From a virus, in IMG/VR virus record IMGVR_UViG_3300033388_001228, positions 1-45,710 of that record: DNA of 45,710 nucleotides; one strand, given 5' to 3'. Below are positions 12,025-17,885 of the stretch, in pieces. A program made the position numbers and the translations under genes. Position 1 is the stretch's first letter, and each line of letters starts with the position of its first letter. Under the pieces are notes generated by a model. It worked only from the letters and a program-made list of their open reading frames with translations, did not search any database and had not been told where the DNA came from.

Positions 12025-12455
12025 GCCGCGCACTGAAGCCGGCAGTCCGGGCTGATGGGAAGTCGATATACTGTGGGCCTGCTGCCTTGATGGCTGTGAC
12101 AGGGAAGGCATACGAGGATGTGCGCGCATGCATCAACCGGTACCGAAACCGAAAACCAAACGCCGCCGTCATCGGTATGTGGACACATGAGATAGCGTGG
12201 TGCTTGGATCGCTGGGGTGTCGATTGCAAACGACACCATCTCGCGGTACCAAAGAAACGCCGACCAACACTGGGTCAGTTCCTTAAGAATCGATCAACTG
12301 AGCTGGTTGATAAGACAATTATCATCACGACATCCGACCACTTTGTCACAGTGAAGGGCCATATGCTGGTGGACAACCACACTCACGTACCAGTGTATGT
12401 CTGGAGTGGCCCTCACCTTAAAACCCGGGTGAAAAAGTATATCGTTATAGATTAA
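12021..12455 (+). CDS. Papain-like / C39-like cysteine peptidase homologue
   Basis: 144 residues. The signature YCGPAALMAVTGKAYEDV near residue 18 places a cysteine at the start of a helix after a Y-x-G/P turn, as in papain-like and C39-type folds. A second block, TTSDHFVTVKGHMLVDN around residues 105-120, supplies a histidine and an Asp/Asn pair in a two-strand hairpin, matching the expected His-Asp/Asn half of the triad. Substrate unknown; it could process a phage or host protein. No signal peptide, so it acts in the cytoplasm or after packaging. Confidence 0.6.
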   Translation: MSRALKPAVRADGKSIYCGPAALMAVTGKAYEDVRACINRYRNRKPNAAVIGMWTHEIAWCLDRWGVDCKRHHLAVPKKRRPTLGQFLKNRSTELVDKTIIITTSDHFVTVKGHMLVDNHTHVPVYVWSGPHLKTRVKKYIVID

Positions 12456-12463
12456 TACGGGAG

Positions 12464-12495
12464 CTTTGGCGGCCCGCAACTGGCGACCGCCAAGG
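12464..12495. terminator. Hairpin between convergent genes
   Basis: CTTTGGCGG (12464-12472) pairs with CCGCCAAGG (12487-12495) over nine pairs with one T-G, loop of 14 bases. No T tract on either side, so termination efficiency is doubtful, but its position between two converging genes suits a bidirectional transcription barrier. Confidence 0.4.
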
Positions 12496-12515
12496 CAAAC
12501 GATATTAAGAATAGC

Positions 12516-12677
12516 TTAATCATTATCGGTAGCTGATAGCGATACGATCACACCAACAACAAACATCGCAGCCCAAACACCGGCATGCATGAACGCCGCG
12601 ATAACCATCAACCCAAGACCAGCGCCCATGACTGCGTTCTTCGTGTTATCCATAATCCACTTTTTTATTTTATCCAT
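12516..12677 (-). CDS. Small single-helix membrane protein
   Basis: 53 residues from the ATG at 12677, chosen over a frame that runs back into the tRNA because GGAGGG lies nine bases upstream. MDKIKKWIMDNTKNAVMGAG is a basic amphipathic start followed by one or two hydrophobic segments (LGLMVIAAFMHAG and AAMFVVGVIVSLS) and a short acidic tail. Could be a holin-like or membrane regulator; no experiment or homology supports either. Lies directly after the tRNA on the same strand. Confidence 0.55.
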   Translation of the reverse strand: MDKIKKWIMDNTKNAVMGAGLGLMVIAAFMHAGVWAAMFVVGVIVSLSATDND

Positions 12678-12703
12678 AATACCCTCCGTTATTAAAATTA
12701 AAC

Positions 12704-12780
12704 TGGAGCAACAGGCGGGAGTCGAACCCGCAAACATCTGAGTGAAAGTCAGATGGCTTTACCAATTTGCCTACTGCTGC
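12704..12780 (-). tRNA. tRNA-Glu (anticodon UUC)
   Basis: Minus strand cloverleaf of 77 bases with encoded CCA: acceptor GCAGCAG/CTGTTGC (one G-T), D arm GGC-AAATTGGTAAA-GCC, anticodon arm TCTGA-CTTTCAC-TCAGA (anticodon TTC, the same loop as bacterial tRNA-Glu), variable TGTTT, T arm GCGGG-TTCGACT-CCCGC. The discriminator base is T, unusual for Glu where G is common. Sits between the repressor operon genes and the small membrane protein. Confidence 0.9.
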
Positions 12781-12793
12781 ACAACTGGTGGCC

Positions 12794-12883
12794 GGGGATC
12801 TCTTGCTGGTGCTACGCGAAGGCTGCCTTCACACGCCACATGTCTTGGGCAGTGATCTACACCTTTGCCAGCTGAGCTTTCCC
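12794..12883 (-). ncRNA. Structured intergenic RNA next to tRNA
   Basis: On the minus transcript nested complementary blocks occur in register: GGGA/TCCC at the ends, GCTGG/CCAGC, GGTG/CACC and CTGCC/GGCAG. They form one long irregular hairpin with internal loops. A D-arm-like AGCTCAGCTGG is present, but no T arm or acceptor can be built, so it is not a normal tRNA. Possibly a degenerate tRNA or a processing signal for the adjoining tRNA. Confidence 0.35.
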
Positions 12884-12919
12884 TGTTACGTGATCGGGTT
12901 AGGATCCGTGACCATAAAA

Positions 12920-13186
12920 TTATTCAACTCCTTTTGGTAACGCATCACACCAGCCGCGAGTTGTTTTTTTATATTTTCCAATTAATTTCATCTGCCTGCC
13001 TTCAGACATCTGGATTCCTTTCTCATGCCAGCCGTCTGGAGTTTGATCGCTGGTTTCAATAAGGCTAGTTGCCAGCCTCATCTCTGGCTCCCAGCCCATG
13101 CACTCATCAGCAAGACAGCGTATTGGTATCTCTGCACCGCCGATAGATCTCCAGCACGTTTTATTTTTTGCGTGATCTATCTCCAT
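12920..13186 (-). CDS. Cys-containing phage protein
   Basis: 88 residues, ATG at 13186, overlapping the regulator gene by ten bases. Cysteines sit at KTCWRSIG, PIRCLADECMGWEPE and RGWCDAL. The C-x4-C-M-x-W pattern followed by a late GWC is a known small phage family in which Cys residues probably bind zinc; the role is not known. Co-expressed with the Cro-like protein, so it may modulate regulation. Confidence 0.6.
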   Translation of the reverse strand: MEIDHAKNKTCWRSIGGAEIPIRCLADECMGWEPEMRLATSLIETSDQTPDGWHEKGIQMSEGRQMKLIGKYKKTTRGWCDALPKGVE

Positions 13187-13419
13187 GGCACATCCTGCCT
13201 CATTTCTTCCCGGGCCACACCTGTAATTTTTTCGATCGCTTTCAGGTAAGCCAATGGGATGCCTCGCTTATCACGATTCAACCAAGCCCATACATGCCCG
13301 GTCTTTAGTTTGCTCTTTTCAGTTGACAATGTTCTAGCAGCCTCAGCCGGGCCACCCATCTTGCCGATAGCTACAGCCGCCATGCGCCTGTTGTTCTCCA
13401 GCTTCTCTTCGATAGACAT
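13177..13419 (-). CDS. Cro/YdaS-like transcription regulator
   Basis: 80 residues. The helix-turn-helix region reads GKMGGPAEAARTLSTEKSKL followed by KTGHVWAWLNRDKRG, then LAYLKAIEKITGVAREEMRQ; the ending (AIEKITGV-x-x-E-x-x-D) is the hallmark of YdaS/Cro-like regulators of phages. It is divergently placed from recT with the TCAACA-type inverted repeat in between, the usual arrangement for a repressor that controls both itself and an early operon. Ribosome site AGAGGA precedes ATG 13419. The family usually binds DNA as a dimer. Target sites are inferred. Confidence 0.75.
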   Translation of the reverse strand: MSIEEKLENNRRMAAVAIGKMGGPAEAARTLSTEKSKLKTGHVWAWLNRDKRGIPLAYLKAIEKITGVAREEMRQDVPWR

Positions 13420-13450
13420 TCACGCTAATCCTCTTAATTTACGGCACCTT

Positions 13451-13464
13451 ACAACAGTTGTTGA
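13451..13464. promoter_or_regulatory. Operator-like inverted repeat at recT promoter
   Basis: ACAACA-GT-TGTTGA. Five base pairs of each arm (CAACA/TGTTG) match the 3313 site exactly and the centre is also GT. Covers the -35 of the recT promoter. Confidence 0.5.
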
Positions 13465-13489
13465 CTCTCTACAAATTGAAGACTATCAT
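13461..13489 (+). promoter_or_regulatory. Sigma70 promoter of recombination operon
   Basis: TTGACT (13461-13466), 17-base spacer, TATCAT (13484-13489). Start near 13496. Leader of about 35 bases with AAAAGGATACTGT as ribosome site for recT. Confidence 0.7.
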
Positions 13490-13531
13490 TGGACTTAAGA
13501 CATACTTAAAGCACACCAAAAGGATACTGTA

Positions 13532-14503
13532 ATGACACAAGCCATAATGAAAAGCATCCGCCAGTCCATTGGCACTGGCAAGCAACGGTTCGAGGCGATC
13601 GTTATCAAGGATCAAAGCAACCTTAACTGGGCCGCCGAAACTTTGTTCGCCATGCAGGTCATCGAGAAGAGTAAGTACCTGCAGCAATGCTCACTACCGT
13701 CAATCAAAAATGCCGTGATCAACATCGCATCGATCGGCCTTACCCTGAACCCAGCCGAGAAGCTGGCCTACCTAATCCCTCGCAAGCGCAGCTACAAAGA
13801 CGGCAACCAGTGGGTCGAGGTCTGGGAGGCCTGTCTTGATATCTCATACCGTGGCCTGATTAAGATCGCCACCGACTCAGGCTCAATTCGCTGGGCCAAG
13901 GCTATGCTGGTTCATGAGGGTGAGGAATTTATCTGGAATGGCGTCGATGAGAAGCCGACCCACAACATCGCCAACCCATTCGGCAGGGACGAAGACGATG
14001 AGGCAAAGCTGATTGGCGGGTACTCTCTGGCAAAAACTTCCGACGGCGATTACCTGTGCGAGATGATGTCAGAAAAAGACATCATTAAGATCCGCGATAG
14101 CTCCGACGCCTACAAGTTCGGCAAGGAAGGTAAGCGAGGCCCATGGGAAAGCAACTTCGGCCAGATGGTTAAGAAGACCCTGCTGCGTCGTGGCTCTGTA
14201 TCGTGGCCCATCTCAGAACGCTTCACGCATGCCGAGGGGCTGCTTAACGTGCATCAGGGTCAGACGTTCGACGATACCAACATCGAGCCTGACGCAGCTC
14301 AGGAGATCCTCCTGAATGACACACTGGTGGGTGAGCTTGAGAAGCTAATCGAGGATGCCGGCATGAAGGTGGCCCGGATCCTTAAGGCATTCAAGATCGA
14401 TGCTCTGAAGGATCTACCTATGTCAAAATTCGATGACTGTAAATCTCGTATCGCAGCATTCAAGGCAGCCAAGCAGGAGAAGAAAACTGATGCAACAGGG
14501 TAG
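13532..14503 (+). CDS. recT: RecT-family single-strand annealing protein
   Basis: 323 residues, typical for RecT. Conserved elements include a TLFAMQVI start region, CSLPSIKNAVINIASIGLTL followed by NPAEKLAYLIPR, then the EACLDISYRGLIKIA block, and a final MVKKTLLRRGSVSWP. RecT binds single strands and anneals homologous DNA at ends produced by the partner exonuclease. First gene of the rightward recombination operon, overlapping the YqaJ exonuclease gene by 14 bases. An acidic C-terminal tail completes the protein. High-confidence family call. Confidence 0.95.
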   Translation: MTQAIMKSIRQSIGTGKQRFEAIVIKDQSNLNWAAETLFAMQVIEKSKYLQQCSLPSIKNAVINIASIGLTLNPAEKLAYLIPRKRSYKDGNQWVEVWEACLDISYRGLIKIATDSGSIRWAKAMLVHEGEEFIWNGVDEKPTHNIANPFGRDEDDEAKLIGGYSLAKTSDGDYLCEMMSEKDIIKIRDSSDAYKFGKEGKRGPWESNFGQMVKKTLLRRGSVSWPISERFTHAEGLLNVHQGQTFDDTNIEPDAAQEILLNDTLVGELEKLIEDAGMKVARILKAFKIDALKDLPMSKFDDCKSRIAAFKAAKQEKKTDATG

Positions 14504-15131
14504 TGATGAATGGCAATTAGCCCACGCCGGCATCCTGTCTGGTCGCCACATGGATACCATCATGAAGGGCGGTATGCGGGCATGGTGTACGCTTCTCGAC
14601 CGGAAGAAGGCTGAGATCGAGGATCCAACCATCCTGTTGAATGATGAAATTAATGCGGCGGCCATCAATCATGGCAATAAATATGAGGACGAGGCCATCG
14701 ATCACTACGAGCTGATCTATGACGTTGATGTCGAGCGGCCCAGCCTGATGATGCACCCGGAGGTTAAGTTCCTTGGATGCAGCCCGGACTTCTGGTTACC
14801 GAAACCAAAGATCGTTGGTGAGGTGAAGTGTCCACACAATCCAGCGAACCACATGCTCAACGTGGTGCATGGTGCCGGCGTCATGACGTACCGACCACAG
14901 ATTATGCTGGAAGTTGAATGCACCAAAGCAGAAGAGGCCCACTTCGTGAGCTACGATCCACGGAACCCTGACCCAGCCATGCAGTTCATTAGAATTTGTG
15001 TCGAGCGTGACGATGATTACATCGACCACATGTTAACCAGATGCCATGAGTTTTGGCATTACCTTACCACCGATACCAGACCGCAGGCACCAAGCTATTC
15101 CTGCAATGACGGTATACCAGATATTTTTTAA
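14490..15131 (+). CDS. YqaJ-type (lambda-exonuclease fold) exonuclease
   Basis: 213 residues from the ATG at 14490, with AGGAGAAG upstream; the frame continues further back but without a ribosome site. The nuclease core appears in order: QQGSDEWQLAHAGILSGRH, then a helix with NHGNKYEDEAI, then the active site strand LGCSPDFWLP followed by IVGEVKCP, giving the D, E-x-K triad. The YqaJ/lambda exo family resects duplex ends 5' to 3' and feeds RecT. Overlap with recT implies coupled translation and a working pair. Confidence 0.9.
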   Translation: MQQGSDEWQLAHAGILSGRHMDTIMKGGMRAWCTLLDRKKAEIEDPTILLNDEINAAAINHGNKYEDEAIDHYELIYDVDVERPSLMMHPEVKFLGCSPDFWLPKPKIVGEVKCPHNPANHMLNVVHGAGVMTYRPQIMLEVECTKAEEAHFVSYDPRNPDPAMQFIRICVERDDDYIDHMLTRCHEFWHYLTTDTRPQAPSYSCNDGIPDIF

Positions 15132-15144
15132 CTAGGAGATCACA

Positions 15145-15846
15145 ATGTTAAACACGCCAGAAATACAAACCGAGGAAACTCTCGCAGCAAAAGTCAACCC
15201 TATCAGCAACGCAATAAAACAGCTGGCAGCACAGGTTACTCGTGCCGAGATTGTTGATGAGGATACTAACGCCATGGGCGGCGATCTGTATAAAATTATT
15301 ACTAACCAAATTAACAAGAGCGAGGACGCTCGAAAGTTTCTGGTTCAGCCGCTTAACGATCATGTTAAAACGATCAACGCAGAATTTAAGCCAAACAAAG
15401 AGAGCCTTGAATTATTGAAGAAGACTCTCAAAGATAAGCTCGATGCCTACGCACAAAAGAAACAGGCAGAGGTTGATCGTGTTGCCAAGGAAGAACGTGA
15501 GGCTGCTGAAGCTGCCGCTCTGGAGCGCGCTACTGAGGCTGAGGCTGATGGCAATAAAGAGCTGGCCAATGACATCGTTGAGCAGGCCGCCGAACTTCCT
15601 GATAGTAAATCAAAGGGAGAAATATCCCGAGGTGACTACGGTAGCTCAACATCAACTCGTACTGACTGGAAGGGTGAGTGCGTAAGCGTTAAAGAATTGT
15701 GCGCGGCTATTGGTCGTGGAGATCTTCCTGAAGATTTCATCACAGTAAATCAGGCGAGGCTCAATAAGTTTGCCCTCGATAAAAAGATTGAGAAAACAAA
15801 CTTTGGTATCAAGCTTTACAAAAAGATATCTGCTTCAATTCGTTAA
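15145..15846 (+). CDS. Coiled-coil recombination-operon protein
   Basis: 233 residues. A long charged helix spans roughly residues 55-155 (KKTLKDKLDAYAQKKQAEVD, then KEEREAAEAAALERATEAEA), a coiled coil. The C-terminal domain has GDYGSSTSTRTDWKGECVSV and ends ALDKKIEKTNFGIKLYKK. This layout, with GDYGS-x-RT-x-W, is commonly found beside recT/exonuclease genes in phages and in the lambda-type siphoviruses; function unknown, perhaps an accessory to annealing or a host-nuclease blocker. Strong ribosome site AGGAG at 15135. Confidence 0.7.
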   Translation: MLNTPEIQTEETLAAKVNPISNAIKQLAAQVTRAEIVDEDTNAMGGDLYKIITNQINKSEDARKFLVQPLNDHVKTINAEFKPNKESLELLKKTLKDKLDAYAQKKQAEVDRVAKEEREAAEAAALERATEAEADGNKELANDIVEQAAELPDSKSKGEISRGDYGSSTSTRTDWKGECVSVKELCAAIGRGDLPEDFITVNQARLNKFALDKKIEKTNFGIKLYKKISASIR

Positions 15847-15864
15847 CACAAAGGAAATACAGAC

Positions 15865-16320
15865 ATGGCTAGATCATTAAATAAAGTCCAACTGATCGGG
15901 AATCTTGGACAAGACCCAGAAGTAAAGTTCATGCCTAATGGTAACGCAGTAGTGAATATGAGTATCGCCTGTAGTGAATCGTGGAAGGATAAAAACACAG
16001 GCGAGATGGTTGAAAAAACTGAGTGGATCCGCTTGGCTGCCTTCGGAAAAATCGCAGAGATCTGCGGTGAGTACCTGCATAAAGGCTCGAAGATTTATGT
16101 TGAAGGTAAGTACACCACAGACAAGTATGAGAAGGATGGCAAGGATGTCTACGCAACCAAGGTCATCTTTAATCAGATGATGATGCTTGATGGCAAGCCT
16201 GAAGGTGGTAGCGCGAGATCTACTGGTGCAACCAACAGTCAGTCGAGCAGCAATCAAGGTCAAGCGTCTGGCGCACCGGCTGGTGGGTTCGATGACTTCG
16301 ACGACGACATTCCATTCTAG
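15865..16320 (+). CDS. ssb: Single-stranded DNA-binding protein
   Basis: 151 residues with the standard SSB layout: OB-fold start [19 protein letters not shown], then [15 protein letters not shown] and [39 protein letters not shown], a Gly/Ser/Gln-rich linker and a terminal DDDIPF acidic tip for partner docking. It coats single strands made during replication and by the exonuclease, and its tip recruits host or phage repair proteins. Preceded by an AAGGAAATA ribosome site. The first 110 residues carry all conserved DNA-contact aromatics. Confidence 0.95.
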   Translation: MARSLNKVQLIGNLGQDPEVKFMPNGNAVVNMSIACSESWKDKNTGEMVEKTEWIRLAAFGKIAEICGEYLHKGSKIYVEGKYTTDKYEKDGKDVYATKVIFNQMMMLDGKPEGGSARSTGATNSQSSSNQGQASGAPAGGFDDFDDDIPF

Positions 16321-16325
16321 CGAAT

Positions 16326-16389
16326 TTGTGGCGGCACCTACTCCTATAGGTAAAAGCTGTTTAACGCTGTGTTGCAGCTGCCGCCACAA
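16326..16389 (+). ncRNA. Three-way-junction RNA after ssb
   Basis: A perfect 10-bp stem TTGTGGCGGC (16326-16335) / GCCGCCACAA (16380-16389) closes a junction with two further hairpins: ACCTA-CTCCTA-TAGGT (16336-16351) and AGCTG (16355-16359) / CAGCT (16375-16379), with AAA joining them. The second arm extends by an inner AAC/GTT. It fills the gap between ssb and the next small gene. Only CCTTTT follows, so it may be a weak terminator, but the junction is more elaborate than needed. Confidence 0.55.
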
Positions 16390-16408
16390 CCTTTTAACTG
16401 GAGATGAC

Positions 16409-16555
16409 ATGAAAAAATATTACATCATCGTTGCCGGCTTAACTTGGATCCTATGGGAATACATGGGGCCAGTAGGGGTGGTGTTGTCATCGCCTTATAT
16501 CGGAATGGTTATCGCATACAAACTTACGAGAGATGAGAAAAGTGAATACTACTAA
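16409..16555 (+). CDS. Small membrane protein
   Basis: 48 residues, ATG at 16409 preceded by ACTGGAGATGAC (GGAG). MKKYYIIVAGLTWILWEYMG is a membrane-directed helix, followed by GPVGVVLSSPYIGMVIAYKL, a second hydrophobic helix, and a charged tail. Two hydrophobic segments of about 15-18 residues each suggest a small hairpin membrane protein. Overlaps the start of the DUF968-like gene by 23 bases. Function unknown. Confidence 0.55.
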   Translation: MKKYYIIVAGLTWILWEYMGPVGVVLSSPYIGMVIAYKLTRDEKSEYY

Positions 16556-17342
16556 TCCATTAGATAAGCCCGGCACTCAGTTTGATTTTGCCGGCATGAA
16601 TCCTAACCCATCGTTCGCCAACCCGAAGGATGGCCCGGTGTACCGCATCTCCTTCGAGGTCAATGAAGAGCTGTGGAAACTGTTCGTTGATGCCAACACA
16701 AAAGGTATGGTGGTTGCTGCCAGAATGTTTGTCAGTGAAGATGGTGAGCAGGCAGAAGAGAAGCCGGTCAAGCCAGCCAAGCCAGAGAAGGGGCCATACG
16801 GTCAGCTCGCACAAAGCCTTTACCACACAGGATTTTTCATGAACCCGAAGGTGCTTGAGGCTTTGGGTACCGACGCACAATATCAGGCCTTTGTTCGTTT
16901 CCAGCCATGCATTATAACCGGTGGCTTTGATTGGGATGGAGGTAAAGGTGAAGAGCGTTGCGACTACTGCCATGTTCGTAGATCTGGCGACGCAGGCACA
17001 TCACTAAAACCTAAATACTCTGGCGTGCCAATGGTTCACGCAATGCATTCTCTGCAGCATGAACATGGTGAGTCCATGGCTTACCGTGAATACATGCGAA
17101 GGAAAAATAAGATCGGCCCGGAGGATACAGTTGAGGTTCAGGAAGCTAAAGACTGGTTCGAGAAAAAGTCTGCTAACATGCTATACGTCTGGGCCAGAGG
17201 TCAGCTGCTAAAACATTTTGAGATAGACTCACTAACCAAGGTTCACCCCGAACTGATAATGAAATGGGCAACACACAAAGGCATCGAGAAGTATTTACCA
17301 AAAGCATACAAGGAGTACAAAGATGAAGCAGACAATTATTAA
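16533..17342 (+). CDS. DUF968-like protein with HNH-type zinc site
   Basis: 269 residues. N-terminal domain is strand-rich and contains a Pro/Lys linker; the C-terminal domain starts with ERCDYCHVRRSGDAG, SGVPMVHAMHSLQHEHGES and continues with WFEKKSANMLYVWARGQLLK and IEKYLPKAYKEY. The C-x-x-C-x-V-R-R then G-V-P-x-x-H pattern and helical tail correspond to the DUF968 recombination-associated phage family, a relative of HNH nucleases. Exact activity is not established. Preceded by GAGAG overlapping the small membrane gene; a GTG at 16542 is an alternative start. Confidence 0.6.
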   Translation: MRKVNTTNPLDKPGTQFDFAGMNPNPSFANPKDGPVYRISFEVNEELWKLFVDANTKGMVVAARMFVSEDGEQAEEKPVKPAKPEKGPYGQLAQSLYHTGFFMNPKVLEALGTDAQYQAFVRFQPCIITGGFDWDGGKGEERCDYCHVRRSGDAGTSLKPKYSGVPMVHAMHSLQHEHGESMAYREYMRRKNKIGPEDTVEVQEAKDWFEKKSANMLYVWARGQLLKHFEIDSLTKVHPELIMKWATHKGIEKYLPKAYKEYKDEADNY

Positions 17343-17799
17343 TATAATTCATAACACATTGGGCGCACTTGTTTTTATAACCGCTTTCTTTTTTGCTTGC
17401 GACGCAGTTGCCACTGAGTATGACGTCGATAAGATTGGGCCTTACGGAATGACCCAGATCGACAGAGTGTACGACGGCGACACGTTCTACGGGTGGGCGC
17501 AGACATTCATCTACCAGACCACGTACATGAAGATCCGCATCAGGAGTATCGACACCCCTGAGATCCGTGGATCTGGCGAGTGCGAGAAAAAGATGGCCTA
17601 CGCTGCACGCGATTACCTTATGAGCTTACTGGCTAACGCGAAGTCTGTTACTCTCGACGACTTAGGGTATGACAACTTCGGGAGGGTTCTCGCATCCGTT
17701 CACGCAGACAACGTAAATGTAGCCGCGAAAATGATAAGCTCAGGCCACGGACGCCCGTATATAAAGGGAGCTTCCGGTGGGTGGTGTTTACGTGGTTGA
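17323..17799 (+). CDS. Exported thermonuclease (SNase-like)
   Basis: 158 residues. The first 30 form a signal peptide (basic start, hydrophobic core LGALVFITAFFFACDAVA, likely cut after AVA). The mature part is an OB-fold SNase domain: RVYDGDTFYG, IRIRSIDTPEIRG, AYAARDYLMSLLANA, GRVLASVHADNVNVAAKMIS. Staphylococcal-nuclease-type enzymes cut DNA and RNA with calcium. An exported nuclease in the recombination operon may act in the periplasm or outside the cell. Overlaps the DUF968-like gene by 20 bases. Confidence 0.85.
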   Translation: MKQTIINIIHNTLGALVFITAFFFACDAVATEYDVDKIGPYGMTQIDRVYDGDTFYGWAQTFIYQTTYMKIRIRSIDTPEIRGSGECEKKMAYAARDYLMSLLANAKSVTLDDLGYDNFGRVLASVHADNVNVAAKMISSGHGRPYIKGASGGWCLRG

Positions 17800-17885
17800 C
17801 TGAAATAACGATCAGGGCCGTGTTTTGGCTGGCCCTGATCATCGTTATCTCTGACTTCTTTGGTTACCAATTCACCGTAGGTTAG
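17784..17885 (+). CDS. Possible small membrane peptide over the terminator
   Basis: 33 residues from a GTG at 17784 (or 17781), overlapping the end of the thermonuclease. The sequence contains TEITIRAVFWLALIIVISDF, a plausible single membrane helix, then FGYQFTVG. AAGGGAG lies upstream at a wide spacing. The coding part contains the convergent-gene hairpin, so the hydrophobic sequence may be a by-product of that structure. Low confidence. Confidence 0.3.
   Translation: MFTWLTEITIRAVFWLALIIVISDFFGYQFTVG
17805..17848. terminator. Hairpin between convergent operons
   Basis: ATAACGAT-CAGGGCC pairs with GGCCCTG-(ATC)-ATCGTTAT: 15 pairs with a three-base bulge. It separates the rightward recombination operon from the leftward virion operon. 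The stem is strong; T tracts on both sides are weak. Confidence 0.55.

Noticed and set aside
12794-12883. Second tRNA
   Set aside because: A D-arm-like segment exists, but no T loop, anticodon arm or acceptor stem can be built; listed only as a structured RNA.
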